Counted from the stretch's first letter, positions 8,678-17,362 are shown. The stretch: 64,000 nucleotides of DNA from Brevibacillus brevis NBRC 100599 (GCF_000010165.1 NC_012491.1:2102001-2166000), one strand, 5' to 3'. Notes: generated by a model not told the origin, from the sequence alone. Translations and numbers: made by a program.

Positions 8678-8971
8678 TCTCCGTTTCCTTCTTTGTGTTC
8701 ACGGCGATATCGCTGAAGAGATCGTTCAATGCTGCCGCTACTTTTGGGCGTGGGACAGAGAGGTGACTGCCTCGCATACCTTTTGCATCGTACATTCATC
8801 CAAGTCTGTCCAATCTACGAAATGCTGCTTCGGAAGAATGAGTACATGACCTTCCGAAAAAGGATCGATATCCAAAAGGCACGCCACTCATTCGTTTTCA
8901 AAGACGATATGTGATTCTACGATTCTATGGGCCAACCGACAGCCCAAACAGTCGGCTTGCTGTGCATTCAT
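8655..8971 (-). pseudogene. Decayed HIT-family gene (in-frame stop plus frameshift)
   Basis: Reading the minus strand from ATG 8971, which has a strong GGAGGT site, gives a HIT-type N-terminus: a CxxC (DCLGCRLAHR), then a TGA stop at codon 28 (bases 8888-8890), then continuing HIT sequence DPFSEGHVLILPKQHF. A second stop follows at 8738-8740. A +1 frame continues with VAAALNDLFS and ends at 8655, overlapping the GNAT gene. The remnant is about 105 codons, shorter than the ~135 usual for this family, and the HxHxH catalytic triad is absent. The TGA could come from a TGG (Trp) codon by one change. An intact HIT gene exists at 38825. Confidence 0.78.
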
Positions 8972-9058
8972 TCCTAGCCACCTCCATGCTATTTACCACT
9001 TTAGCACAGGAAAAGTTTGGATACGAGAAAAAGGAGGCAAATGCCTGATTCTCTTTGG

Positions 9059-9088
9059 TTGCTCTTTATATCATCGGTTTGTTATAAT
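9059..9088 (+). promoter_or_regulatory. Putative sigma-A promoter of lepA
   Basis: TTGCTC (9059-9064) and TATAAT (9083-9088) are separated by 18 bases, about 75 bases before the lepA start. No other gene lies between. Confidence 0.6.
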
Positions 9089-9162
9089 TACTGTTAGTGT
9101 ATTTTTTGCGAGGCGCAATCTGAACGTTTGAATGGATTCGCGTGGGAGGGAACGAACAACAC

Positions 9163-10980
9163 ATGGATCGTCGTGAAAGACAAAAAAGGATACGAAATTT
9201 TTCCATCATCGCCCACATTGACCATGGAAAGTCGACGCTGGCAGACCGCATTTTGGAGCTGACCGGTGCTTTGACTGCACGTGAGATGGAAGCCCAGTTT
9301 CTTGACACGATGGAGCTGGAAAAAGAGCGCGGGATTACGATTAAGCTCAATGCCGTGCGTTTGAACTATAAAGCAGATGACGGTGAGGAGTACATTCTCC
9401 ACCTGATTGACACCCCTGGACACGTCGACTTTACGTATGAAGTATCCCGCAGTTTGGCTGCCTGTGAAGGAGCTATCCTCGTCGTGGATGCGGCACAAGG
9501 GATCGAAGCCCAGACATTGGCTAACGTGTATTTAGCGTTGGACAGCAACCTGGAGATCATCCCGGTCATCAACAAAATCGACCTGCCGAGCGCAGAGCCT
9601 GAGCGCGTGAAGCAAGAGGTGGAAGACGTGATCGGTCTGGATGCCAGCGATGCGGTTCTGACTTCTGCCAAAGCAGGTATCGGGATTAAAGAAGTACTGG
9701 AAGCTGTTGTGCAAAAAGTACCTGCTCCAGAGGGAGACCCGGATGCACCTCTCCAGGCTTTGATTTTCGACTCCTATTTTGATGCGTATCGTGGCGTTAT
9801 TGCCTCCATCCGTGTCATTAACGGAACCTTGAAAAAGGGTATGAAAATCAAAATGATGGCGACAGGCAAGTCGTTCGAGGTAACCGAAATCGGTACATCG
9901 ACACCACGCCAAACACAAGTAGAAGAATTAACGGTTGGAGATGTAGGCTACGTAGCTGCTTCCATTAAAACTGTGGGAGACACCAGTGTGGGGGATACCA
10001 TTACAGATGCGAATCGCCCTGCAGCTGAACCGCTACCTGGTTACCGCAAGATCAACCCAATGGTTTTCTGCGGCTTGTACCCAATCGAAACGAACGAGTA
10101 CAACGATCTGCGCGATGCATTGGAAAAGCTCCAGCTAAACGATGCGTCCCTGCAGTTTGAGCCGGAGACTTCCCAAGCACTTGGCTTTGGTTTCCGTTGT
10201 GGTTTCTTGGGACTTCTGCACATGGAGATCATCCAGGAGCGGATCGAACGGGAATTCAACATTAACTTGATTACGACCGCGCCGAGCGTTATTTATCGCA
10301 TTACCAAAACGAACGGCGAAGTATTCGAAATCGACAACCCGTCCAAAATGCCGGAAGCACAAAAGATCGAAATGGTCGAGGAGCCTTACGTTACGGCTAC
10401 AGTCATGGTGCCGAAAGAATACGTTGGTGATGTTATGCAGCTGTGCCAAGGTAAACGCGGTGAGTTTCTTGACATGCAGTACCTGGGTGAGAACCGCGTG
10501 CAGCTGAAGTACGACATGCCATTGTCCGAGATCGTCTATGATTTCTTTGACATGCTGAAGTCCGGAACAAAAGGATATGCATCCTTTGACTACGAGCTGG
10601 GTGGCTACAAAGCTTCTAAGTTGGTGAAAATGGATATTCTCCTTAACAGCGAAGTGGTGGATGCTCTGTCGTTTATCGTACACAAAGATACGGCCTATGC
10701 TCGCGGTAAAGTCATTTGCGAAAAGCTGAAGGAATTGATTCCACGTCAGCAATTCGAGGTGCCGATTCAAGCAACCATCGGACACAAGGTTGTCGCTCGT
10801 GAAACGATCAGTGCGTTGCGTAAAAACGTTCTTGCTAAATGTTACGGCGGGGACATCTCGCGTAAGCGTAAACTGCTCGAAAAGCAAAAAGAAGGAAAGA
10901 AGCGCATGAAGTCTGTTGGTTCCGTAGAGGTACCACAAGAAGCATTTATGGCTGTATTGCGCATGGATGATAAGAAGTAG
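9163..10980 (+). CDS. lepA: Elongation factor 4 (LepA), translational GTPase
   Basis: Ribosome-associated GTPase that back-translocates or remodels stalled elongation complexes. G motifs are visible: AHIDHGKST (G1), RGITIK (G2), DTPGHVDF (G3), NKIDLP (G4) and SAK (G5). The LepA-specific C-terminal domain contains [21 protein letters not shown] 9163 with GGGAGGG upstream gives 605 residues, normal length; an in-frame GTG at 9142 has no upstream RBS. A near-copy of its last 34 bases occurs at 12437-12470. Confidence 0.98.
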   Translation: MDRRERQKRIRNFSIIAHIDHGKSTLADRILELTGALTAREMEAQFLDTMELEKERGITIKLNAVRLNYKADDGEEYILHLIDTPGHVDFTYEVSRSLAACEGAILVVDAAQGIEAQTLANVYLALDSNLEIIPVINKIDLPSAEPERVKQEVEDVIGLDASDAVLTSAKAGIGIKEVLEAVVQKVPAPEGDPDAPLQALIFDSYFDAYRGVIASIRVINGTLKKGMKIKMMATGKSFEVTEIGTSTPRQTQVEELTVGDVGYVAASIKTVGDTSVGDTITDANRPAAEPLPGYRKINPMVFCGLYPIETNEYNDLRDALEKLQLNDASLQFEPETSQALGFGFRCGFLGLLHMEIIQERIEREFNINLITTAPSVIYRITKTNGEVFEIDNPSKMPEAQKIEMVEEPYVTATVMVPKEYVGDVMQLCQGKRGEFLDMQYLGENRVQLKYDMPLSEIVYDFFDMLKSGTKGYASFDYELGGYKASKLVKMDILLNSEVVDALSFIVHKDTAYARGKVICEKLKELIPRQQFEVPIQATIGHKVVARETISALRKNVLAKCYGGDISRKRKLLEKQKEGKKRMKSVGSVEVPQEAFMAVLRMDDKK

Positions 10981-10987
10981 CAGCCTC

Positions 10988-11040
10988 CCCCCACCAAAAA
11001 GCCACCAATGGGCGAAATGGTGGGGGATTTATTTTTTTTT
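10988..11040 (+). terminator. Terminator of lepA
   Basis: A 9-bp stem (CCCCCACCA 10988-10996 with its complement 11018-11026) is followed by an AT run with ten T. Confidence 0.8.
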
Positions 11041-11090
11041 CATACATAAGTTACTCGAAGGTTAACGGTATGAAATGAGATGTAGAATGC

Positions 11091-11138
11091 GACGACATAG
11101 GCAGAATTTTTAAATCTGCTTCTGTCGTCTTTCTTTTT
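11091..11138 (+). terminator. Second plus-strand hairpin terminator with no gene of its own
   Basis: Stem arms 11091-11105 and 11115-11129 pair over 15 positions with one mismatch and one G-U pair, followed by TTTCTTTTT. It lies about 50 bases after the lepA terminator, with no plus-strand gene in between, so it may be left over from a gene now missing. Apart from the hairpins I see nothing in 11041-11190. Confidence 0.6.
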
Positions 11139-11165
11139 GGCACATTCCGTTCTCATGACATGAAA

Positions 11166-11189
11166 ACTCGACCCTGTGGAGGATCGAGT
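11166..11189 (-). terminator. Terminator of the proline-rich mini-protein gene
   Basis: On the minus strand CTCGATCC pairs with GGGTCGAG and is followed by TTTTC, just after the stop codon of the mini-protein gene. Confidence 0.6.
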
Positions 11190-11191
11190 GG

Positions 11192-11422
11192 TCACCAAGG
11201 ATGTGGTGGTTGGGGATGATTGGTTACAGGTGGTATCGCTGGTGGATGTGGATTGGTTGGGGGGAGCGGTACAGGAGTTGGTGGATGAGGATCGAGGCTG
11301 TGTGGTGGCCAAGGAGTTGGTGGATGAGGGACTTCATTCGATGGCGGGAATTCTGGATTCGGTAAGTTACAATCTGGTGGACAGTTAGAATTAAGTTGGG
11401 AATCATTATTGGTTGGTGACAA
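11192..11422 (-). CDS. Small proline-rich protein of unknown function
   Basis: A 76-residue protein starting at TTG 11422 with an excellent site (AAAGGAGGT, 8 bases before the start). From about residue 14 it is roughly 40% proline with scattered His, Asn and Thr in repeats such as HPPTP and NHPQPP, ending in HPW; two cysteines sit in CPPDC. No signal peptide or membrane segment is visible. A terminator follows at once. The strong RBS plus terminator support a real gene. The composition recalls spore-coat or surface proteins, but that is a guess. It sits in the block between the two lepA 3' ends. Confidence 0.6.
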   Translation of the reverse strand: MSPTNNDSQLNSNCPPDCNLPNPEFPPSNEVPHPPTPWPPHSLDPHPPTPVPLPPTNPHPPAIPPVTNHPQPPHPW

Positions 11423-11507
11423 TCAGAACTACCTCCTTTACTTGTTTGTAGTATCAAGTATTTGAAAGGACATTATGCAAATGGATGAGGGTCGCAAGTA
11501 ATAGCAA

Positions 11508-11537
11508 GGGGTACCGCCAACAATATGGAGGTACCCC
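11508..11537 (-). terminator. Hairpin after the isochorismatase-family gene
   Basis: An 8-bp perfect stem GGGGTACC/GGTACCCC lies just after the stop on the minus strand; the following T-run is weak (TTGCTATTACTT). Confidence 0.5.
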
Positions 11538-11547
11538 GAAGTGGGTT

Positions 11548-12180
11548 CTATTTGACAAGTTCGTTCTGCGCTTGATAACTTTCGATTACATTTTGATAGC
11601 CGGGAAGGTGACCAGCTAGTAAAGCACCAAAACCTTCGACGTCGTTGCGCCAATCCCGTTGTAGCTCACACGCTACACTAAACCAGTTCATAAGCTGCGC
11701 GCCAGCATGTGCCATGCGCATTAACGAGGCTTCCGCTACCTGTTTGCTGAAAGTGCCAGAAGCGTCGGTGACGACAAATGCTTCATACCCTGCATGAAGA
11801 GCGGAAAGTGCGGGGAAGCTTACGCAGACATCGGTAACCACACCAGCAATGATAAGTTGCTTCTTGCCAGTTGCCTGGATCGCTTTTACAAACTCCTCAT
11901 TATCCCACGCATTGATCTGTCCTGGACGAGCAATCTTAGGCGCGTCTGGAAAGAGTTCGACGAGTTCCCTGATCAATGGACCGTTTGGACCACTCTCGAA
12001 GCTCGTGGTAAGAATGACAGGCAAATTGAAAAATTTCGCGGTCTTTGCTAAAGCCAGAACATTGTTCTTGAATTCATCAACCCCGTAATCACGCACAAGT
12101 CCAGAGATAAGGCCGGTTTGATGATCAATCAGAAGAACAGCAGCATCATTTTTAGAAATACGGGAATAGAGATCAGTCAT
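11548..12180 (-). CDS. Isochorismatase-family cysteine hydrolase (YcaC-like)
   Basis: A 210-residue cysteine hydrolase. The family triad is visible: Asp in LLIDHQTG (about 19), Lys in PKIARPGQINAWDN (about 84) and Cys in GVVTDVCVSF (about 118), with the cis-peptide region GVVTD before it. It most resembles the YcaC branch, whose substrates are poorly defined. RBS GAGGAGG lies just before the ATG. A perfect 16-bp palindrome lies 50-65 bases upstream of the start. It is flanked by the two lepA 3' ends, unlike the usual lepA-hemW order, so it is probably an insertion. Confidence 0.88.
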   Translation of the reverse strand: MTDLYSRISKNDAAVLLIDHQTGLISGLVRDYGVDEFKNNVLALAKTAKFFNLPVILTTSFESGPNGPLIRELVELFPDAPKIARPGQINAWDNEEFVKAIQATGKKQLIIAGVVTDVCVSFPALSALHAGYEAFVVTDASGTFSKQVAEASLMRMAHAGAQLMNWFSVACELQRDWRNDVEGFGALLAGHLPGYQNVIESYQAQNELVK

Positions 12181-12229
12181 TTAAGAATCCTCCTCAAAAA
12201 CAAGTAACAACTCTAACATGTCTATTCGA

Positions 12230-12245
12230 AATGAAACGTTTCATT
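12230..12245. promoter_or_regulatory. Perfect palindrome, possible operator of the isochorismatase-family gene
   Basis: The sequence aatgaaacgtttcatt is a perfect 16-bp inverted repeat about 50 bases upstream of the minus-strand gene start. This fits a dimeric repressor site. It is shifted by one base from a proper cre site, so CcpA is not a good candidate. No regulator gene is adjacent. Confidence 0.45.
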
Positions 12246-12310
12246 CACGTATTTGAACAAACAGATTAAAATGATAGATTTTGTTTTATTCCTGCGCTTC
12301 CCTATCATGT

Positions 12311-12340
12311 TTGACTCGATATAGAAAAATACACTATGAT
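12311..12340 (+). promoter_or_regulatory. Strong sigma-A-like promoter upstream of the lepA tail copy
   Basis: TTGACT (12311-12316) and TATGAT (12335-12340) are spaced by 18 bases. The first thing transcribed is a ~150-base stretch with the lepA tail copy, ending at the terminator 12471-12494; hemW comes next. It may drive hemW by readthrough or make a short RNA. Confidence 0.6.
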
Positions 12341-12436
12341 AATCAAGCTGTTACAAATGCTTGCTGTATCAATGTTTGCAGTCGATTCTCTCATTTACTG
12401 TGTTACAATAAAATAACGAGGTCGATCAAAGGCGTA

Positions 12437-12470
12437 TATGGCTGTTTTACGCATGGATGATAAGAAGTAG
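12437..12470 (+). repeat. Diverged copy of the lepA 3' end (direct repeat with 10947-10980)
   Basis: These 34 bases match the last 34 bases of lepA with two mismatches, both synonymous in the lepA frame (encoding [10 protein letters not shown] then stop). The codon before differs (TAT versus TTT), and homology stops one to two codons further upstream, where a TAA closes the frame. The repeat pair encloses the proline-rich and isochorismatase genes, as expected from insertion or recombination at the lepA 3' end. Confidence 0.85.
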
Positions 12471-12494
12471 GCCTGACCTTGTGTCAGGTCTTTT
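12471..12494 (+). terminator. Terminator directly after the lepA tail copy
   Basis: CCTGAC (12472-12477) and GTCAGG (12483-12488) form a stem with a 5-base loop, then TCTTTT. Its position right after the duplicated stop codon suggests it is an ancestral lepA terminator. Confidence 0.7.
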
Positions 12495-12559
12495 CTATTA
12501 AAGAGGTTGTCAAAAAGTCGTCTTTAGAACAACCCAATTTTAAAAGGAGGGAAAGGGAC

Positions 12560-13702
12560 ATGATGCCACAATCGGTTTACATTCACATTCCCTTTTGTAC
12601 GAATAAATGTTACTACTGTGACTTCAACTCATTTGTGACGAACAATCCACAGCTCATTTGGGATTACTTAGACGCATTGAAAAGCGAAATGGAGATCACC
12701 TTTAGCCAGCAGCTGATCGAGCAGGTGAAAACGATTTTTGTCGGCGGAGGGACGCCAACGTTTCTGGATCATGCTCAAATGCGCGCGTTCTTGGAAATGG
12801 TACAAAAGCAATTGGGCAAGTACTGGACGGATGATATCGAGTTCTCGATGGAAGCGAATCCGGGAACAACAGACGTGGAAAAACTGCGGATCATGCGTGA
12901 GCTGGGTGTCAATCGGCTGAGCTTTGGTGTACAGTCCTTTGACGACGCGCTCTTAAAACGACTGGGACGAATCCACGATCAGGAAGCCGTGTACCGCAGT
13001 ATCGATAATGCGAAAAAAGTAGGCTTTGACAACTTCAGCATCGACCTGATGTTTGGATTGCCGGATCAGACACTCGACATTTTCCGTCAGACATTGGACA
13101 AGGCATTTGGGCTAGGTACCACTCATTTCTCCGCGTACAGTCTCAAGGTGGAGGAGAACACGCTGTTCCACACGCTTTACCAAAAGGATCAGCTGCCACT
13201 GCCGTCTGAAGAGACGGAGCTTGAGATGTACATGGTATTAATAGAAGAGATGGAGCGGCATGGGTACAAGCAGTATGAAATCAGCAATTTTGCAAAACCA
13301 GGCTTCGAGAGCAAACATAATAAAACCTATTGGCTCAATCGTGAATACTATGGGTTGGGTGCAGGTGCCCACGGTTATGTGTGCGGTCACCGCCACGTGA
13401 ATGCTGGCCCGCTTGCGATTTACTTGCAGAAATGCAAGGAAGGGCTGCCGCGTGTAGAACAATTCGAGGTACCGCGCGAGGATGCCATGGAGGAACAAAT
13501 GATTTTGGGACTGCGTTTGAGAGAAGGAGTTGACCTTTCGGCGTTTGCGTCCCGTTTTGGTGCAACTGTTCATGATGTTTTTGGGACAATAATAGAAGAA
13601 GAGGTAGCCAAAGGGATGCTGGAAGAAAAGGGCGGCTTTTTGAAGCTAACGAAACAGGGGCTTCCGCTAGGAAATGAGGTATTTGCACGCTTTCTTCGTT
13701 AA
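12560..13702 (+). CDS. hemW: HemW, radical SAM heme chaperone
   Basis: Member of the coproporphyrinogen oxidase-like radical SAM family, whose HemW branch binds and delivers heme rather than oxidising coproporphyrinogen. The 4Fe-4S motif CTNKCYYCDF is CxxxCxxC followed by F, as in HemW; GGGTPTFL and ANPGT are the SAM-binding segments. A C-terminal HemN_C-type domain follows. ATG 12560 has AGGAGGG upstream; 380 residues is normal. The lepA-hemW-hrcA order is conserved in Bacilli apart from the insertion noted upstream. Confidence 0.93.
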   Translation: MMPQSVYIHIPFCTNKCYYCDFNSFVTNNPQLIWDYLDALKSEMEITFSQQLIEQVKTIFVGGGTPTFLDHAQMRAFLEMVQKQLGKYWTDDIEFSMEANPGTTDVEKLRIMRELGVNRLSFGVQSFDDALLKRLGRIHDQEAVYRSIDNAKKVGFDNFSIDLMFGLPDQTLDIFRQTLDKAFGLGTTHFSAYSLKVEENTLFHTLYQKDQLPLPSEETELEMYMVLIEEMERHGYKQYEISNFAKPGFESKHNKTYWLNREYYGLGAGAHGYVCGHRHVNAGPLAIYLQKCKEGLPRVEQFEVPREDAMEEQMILGLRLREGVDLSAFASRFGATVHDVFGTIIEEEVAKGMLEEKGGFLKLTKQGLPLGNEVFARFLR

Positions 13703-13711
13703 GGAAAAAGT

Positions 13712-13738
13712 AAAACTCGCGAAAAATGAGATTTTTTG
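13712..13738 (+). terminator. Possible weak terminator after hemW
   Basis: An imperfect A-rich/T-rich hairpin (AAAACTC ... GAGATTTTTTG) with a bulge, between hemW and the hrcA promoter region. Confidence 0.35.
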
Positions 13739-13761
13739 TCTATAGAACTAGCTCAAGTTCG

Positions 13762-13798
13762 TTGACAAATCCTTCTACTATTGATACCTTAGTATATA
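13762..13798 (+). promoter_or_regulatory. Probable promoter of the hrcA-dnaK operon
   Basis: A consensus -35 TTGACA lies at 13762. TACCTT (13785) is at the correct 17-base spacing; TATATA (13793) is a better box but 25 bases away. CIRCE begins four bases after 13798, as expected for HrcA-repressed promoters. Confidence 0.6.
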
Positions 13799-13801
13799 GA
13801 T

Positions 13802-13828
13802 TTAGCACTCGATAAGCATGAGTGCTAA
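13802..13828 (+). promoter_or_regulatory. CIRCE operator (HrcA-binding site)
   Basis: Perfect CIRCE: TTAGCACTC, 9-base spacer, GAGTGCTAA. HrcA, encoded just downstream, binds this element and represses the operon; heat shock relieves the repression through HrcA inactivation and GroE titration. Confidence 0.97.
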
Positions 13829-13855
13829 CAATCCAACAGGAGGCGAGCGACATCC

Positions 13856-14881
13856 ATGTTATCAGACCGTCAACAAATGATTTTAAATGCGATTGTCGAT
13901 AATTACATTCATTCTGCCGAACCTGTTGGCTCCCGAACCATTTCCAAACGGGACGACATCGGATTCTCATCGGCAACGATACGCAACGAGATGTCTGACT
14001 TGGAGGAGCTGGGATACTTAGAACAGCCCCACACATCGGCGGGACGTGTTCCTTCTACAAAAGGATACCGCTTCTACGTCGATAACCTGATTCAGCCTCA
14101 TCTTTTGGAGGAAACGGAGTTGGGTAAACTAAAACAGTTGTTTGCCGAACGTATTCTCCACGCAGAACAAGTGGTAGAGTACACTGCCCAAATTCTCTCT
14201 CAGCTGACAAACTACACGGCGATTGTCTTGGGACCAGAGATTTTTGAGCATCGGTTAAAACATATTCAAATCGTTCCTCTGAATGCTGAACAGGCTGTCG
14301 CGATTGTGGTGACACATACCGGGCGAGTGGAGAACAAGCTGATCGATCTTCCAGAAGGCATAGGAGCTGGGGAAATCGAGAAACTCGTCAATCTGTTGAA
14401 TGCAAAGCTGACCGACGTGCCACTATGGCAGCTTCGGCAACGTCTTTATCAAGAGATTTCCGGTGAAATGCAACGTCACACGGAGCAGTATGAAGAAATT
14501 CTTCAGCTCCTCAACAACTCGCTGACACAAGAAGAAGAACGAGTATACTTACGCGGTGCGACCAAGATCATGAACCAGCCGGAATTCCGAGATGTAGATA
14601 AAGTCAAGGATATTCTCGAGCTATTAGAGCAGCACGATCAATTAATGAATGTGATCGGCATGCAGGGTGATGGTCTCACGGTGCGCATCGGACAGGAAAA
14701 CCAGCTAGACGCGATTAAGCAATGCAGTATTATTACCACTTCTTATTCGCTTGGAGGCAAGCCAGTTGGAATGGTGGGGATACTTGGGCCGACGCGAATG
14801 GAATACGGCAAGGTCATTACTGTACTCAATCATTTGGCGGAAGGCCTATCGCGCATGCTGACTTCGCAGTTTGAGAAATAA
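13856..14881 (+). CDS. hrcA: Heat-inducible transcription repressor HrcA
   Basis: Repressor of the CIRCE regulon. An N-terminal winged helix (LNAIVDNYIHSAEPVGSRTISKR, with SSATIRNEMSDLEELGYLEQPHTSAGR) binds DNA; the C-terminal domain mediates dimerisation. Length 341 is standard. RBS AGGAGG precedes the ATG. It is the first gene of hrcA-grpE-dnaK and, with CIRCE 28 bases upstream, is autoregulated. Confidence 0.98.
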   Translation: MLSDRQQMILNAIVDNYIHSAEPVGSRTISKRDDIGFSSATIRNEMSDLEELGYLEQPHTSAGRVPSTKGYRFYVDNLIQPHLLEETELGKLKQLFAERILHAEQVVEYTAQILSQLTNYTAIVLGPEIFEHRLKHIQIVPLNAEQAVAIVVTHTGRVENKLIDLPEGIGAGEIEKLVNLLNAKLTDVPLWQLRQRLYQEISGEMQRHTEQYEEILQLLNNSLTQEEERVYLRGATKIMNQPEFRDVDKVKDILELLEQHDQLMNVIGMQGDGLTVRIGQENQLDAIKQCSIITTSYSLGGKPVGMVGILGPTRMEYGKVITVLNHLAEGLSRMLTSQFEK

Positions 14882-14938
14882 ATGGAGTGAATGGCAACAC
14901 AGTCTTTTGACTGGAAAAGCCGCCAGGAGGTAGTGACG

Positions 14939-15481
14939 TTGAGCGAGGAAAAAGTAACGCAAGACCCGACTCTCGAGGAAGAACAAGTAGCAGAGGATGC
15001 AGACCAAGCAGAAGCAACTGAGATGAACTGGGAGCAAGAGGCTGCTCACTGGAAGGCTCAGGCTGAGGATCACCAAAACCGCATGCTGCGTGCCATGGCT
15101 GACATGGATAACCTTCGCCGCCGTGTTCGCAAAGAGCAGGAAGATCTGGCTAAGTACGCTTCACTGAAAATCGTGGAAGAGCTTCTGCCAGTCCTCGATA
15201 ACTTCGAGCGAGCACTCGCCGCTGACAAGGAATCCATGACAGTAGAATCCCTTTTGGAGGGTGTCAACATGGTATACCGTCAGATGGTCCAAGTTTTCGA
15301 TAAAGAAGGCTTGGCTGCAATCGAGGCACAAGGAAAACCATTTGACCCACACATCCACCAGGCGGTTATGCAAACACAAAACCCTGAGTTTGAATCAGGC
15401 GTTGTGGTAGCCGAGCTGCAAAAAGGATATATGTTCAAAGACCGCGTCGTTCGTCCGGCGATGGTTCAAGTGAACGAGTAA
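14939..15481 (+). CDS. grpE: GrpE, nucleotide exchange factor for DnaK
   Basis: Co-chaperone that releases ADP from DnaK. It has an acidic, coiled-coil N-terminal half (HQNRMLRAMADMDNLRRR) and a C-terminal beta domain ending RVVRPAMVQV. I choose TTG 14939 because AGGAGG lies 8 bases upstream, giving 180 residues; an in-frame ATG at 14891 has GGAG only 3 bases away. The gene lies between hrcA and dnaK. Confidence 0.96.
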   Translation: MSEEKVTQDPTLEEEQVAEDADQAEATEMNWEQEAAHWKAQAEDHQNRMLRAMADMDNLRRRVRKEQEDLAKYASLKIVEELLPVLDNFERALAADKESMTVESLLEGVNMVYRQMVQVFDKEGLAAIEAQGKPFDPHIHQAVMQTQNPEFESGVVVAELQKGYMFKDRVVRPAMVQVNE

Positions 15482-15532
15482 TCTCAAAAAACGAAAATTC
15501 ACTAGACGTATAGTGTTAGGAGGACATTTTGT

Positions 15533-17362
15533 ATGAGTCGCGTAATCGGAATTGACTTGGGAACAACCAACTCTTGTGTAGCAGTAATGGAAGGCGGCGA
15601 GCCAGTTGTTATTGCCAATGCGGAAGGTAACCGCACCACACCATCCGTAGTAGCATTCAAAAACGGCGAGCGCATCGTTGGGGAAGCGGCAAAACGCCAA
15701 GCGATCACCAATCCAGACAATACCGTAATCTCCATCAAGCGCCACATGGGTAGCGCCCATAAAGAAACGCTGGAAGGCAACCAGTACACACCTGAGCAAA
15801 TCTCTGCTATGATCCTGCAAAAGCTGAAAGCAGACGCTGAAGCCTACCTTGGTCAATCTGTGACGCAGGCAGTGATTACGGTTCCAGCTTACTTCAATGA
15901 CAGCCAACGCCAAGCAACAAAAGATGCTGGTAAAATTGCTGGCTTGGAAGTACTGCGTATCGTGAACGAACCAACCGCAGCTGCACTTGCATACGGTATG
16001 GAGAAAACAGAAGATCAAACCGTTCTCGTATTTGACTTGGGCGGCGGTACCTTTGACGTATCCATTCTCGAATTGTCCGATGGCTTCTTCGAAGTAAAAG
16101 CAACGTCCGGTGACAACAAACTGGGCGGAGACGACTTCGACGATGTTGTGATGAACTACCTGGTGAGCGAATTCAAAAAAGAGCATGGCATCGACCTGTC
16201 CAAGGATCGCATGGCTCAACAACGTTTGAAAGACGCTGCTGAAAAAGCGAAGAAAGACCTCTCCGGCGTATTGACTACGACCATTTCCCTGCCGTTCATT
16301 ACAGCAGATGCAACAGGTCCAAAGCACTTGGAGATGAACCTGACTCGTGCGAAGTTCGAAGAGCTGTCTGCTGAGCTGGTTGAGCGTACAATGGGCCCAA
16401 CTCGTCAAGCGCTGAAAGACGCTGGTCTGACTCCAAGCGAACTGGATCGCGTTATCCTGGTTGGTGGTTCTACTCGTATCCCAGCGGTACAAGAAGCAAT
16501 CAAGAAATTTACAGGAAAAGAACCACATAAAGGTGTGAACCCAGACGAAGTAGTAGCACTGGGCGCGGCTGTTCAAGCGGGCGTACTGACTGGTGACGTG
16601 AAGGACGTTGTTCTTCTCGACGTAACTCCACTGTCCCTCGGTATCGAAACATTGGGTGGCGTATTCACCAAGCTGATCGATCGCAACACGACGATCCCAA
16701 CAAGCAAATCCCAAGTGTTCTCTACAGCTGCGGACAACCAAACATCTGTAGAAATTCACGTTCTCCAAGGGGAGCGTCAAATGGCAGGCGACAACAAATC
16801 GCTCGGACGCTTCAACTTGTCCGATATCCCGCCAGCGCCACGCGGCATCCCGCAAATCGAAGTATCCTTCGATATTGACGCGAACGGTATCGTAAACGTA
16901 CGTGCAAAAGACCTGGGTACAGGTAAAGAGCAACGTATCACGATCACTTCTAACTCTGGTCTGTCCGACGATGATATCGATCGCATGGTAAAAGATGCTG
17001 AGTTGAATGCAGAAGCGGACAAACAACGCAAAGAGCAAGTAGAAGTTCGCAACGAAGCAGACCAACTCGTATTCACGACTGAGAAAACACTCAAAGAAGT
17101 AGAAGGCAAGATCGATCAAGCTGAAATCGATCGTGCTAACGCTGCGAAAGATAAAGTGAAAGCTGCTCTGGAAGGCAGCAACTTCGAAGAGATCAAGACA
17201 GCGAAAGATGAACTGTCCGAGATCATCCAACAAATTTCGGTGAAGCTCTATGAGCAGGCTGCTCAAGCGCAAGCAGCACAAGGCGGCGGCGCTGAAGGTC
17301 AAGAGCCGAAGAAAGACAATGTCGTTGATGCTGACTACGAAGTGGTAGACGATAAAAAGTAA
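15533..17362 (+). CDS. dnaK: Chaperone DnaK (Hsp70)
   Basis: ATP-dependent Hsp70 chaperone of 609 residues. The nucleotide-binding domain starts [10 protein letters not shown]; phosphate loops include [11 protein letters not shown] and VGGSTRIP. The linker [12 protein letters not shown] leads to the substrate-binding domain and a lid ending in an acidic tail ([18 protein letters not shown]). It carries the ~24-residue deletion near residue 80 typical of Gram-positive DnaK. RBS AGGAGG. It acts with GrpE (upstream) and DnaJ (downstream). Confidence 0.99.
   Translation: MSRVIGIDLGTTNSCVAVMEGGEPVVIANAEGNRTTPSVVAFKNGERIVGEAAKRQAITNPDNTVISIKRHMGSAHKETLEGNQYTPEQISAMILQKLKADAEAYLGQSVTQAVITVPAYFNDSQRQATKDAGKIAGLEVLRIVNEPTAAALAYGMEKTEDQTVLVFDLGGGTFDVSILELSDGFFEVKATSGDNKLGGDDFDDVVMNYLVSEFKKEHGIDLSKDRMAQQRLKDAAEKAKKDLSGVLTTTISLPFITADATGPKHLEMNLTRAKFEELSAELVERTMGPTRQALKDAGLTPSELDRVILVGGSTRIPAVQEAIKKFTGKEPHKGVNPDEVVALGAAVQAGVLTGDVKDVVLLDVTPLSLGIETLGGVFTKLIDRNTTIPTSKSQVFSTAADNQTSVEIHVLQGERQMAGDNKSLGRFNLSDIPPAPRGIPQIEVSFDIDANGIVNVRAKDLGTGKEQRITITSNSGLSDDDIDRMVKDAELNAEADKQRKEQVEVRNEADQLVFTTEKTLKEVEGKIDQAEIDRANAAKDKVKAALEGSNFEEIKTAKDELSEIIQQISVKLYEQAAQAQAAQGGGAEGQEPKKDNVVDADYEVVDDKK

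Noticed and set aside
8888..8890. In-frame TGA of the HIT remnant as a selenocysteine codon
   Set aside because: No SECIS-like element, and the frame is broken again downstream with the active site missing; decay explains it better.
10135..10938. A 267-codon minus-strand frame opposite lepA, and similar ones opposite glyS (50778-51722) and yqfL (53497-54333)
   Set aside because: All lie inside strongly conserved genes, lack ribosome sites and have shadow-type composition.
11176..11388. 70-codon plus-strand frame opposite the proline-rich gene
   Set aside because: It is the complement of the proline-rich frame and has no ribosome site, while the minus-strand frame has an ideal one.
12230..12245. 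cre (CcpA) site
   Set aside because: The palindrome is off the cre consensus by one base around the central CG.
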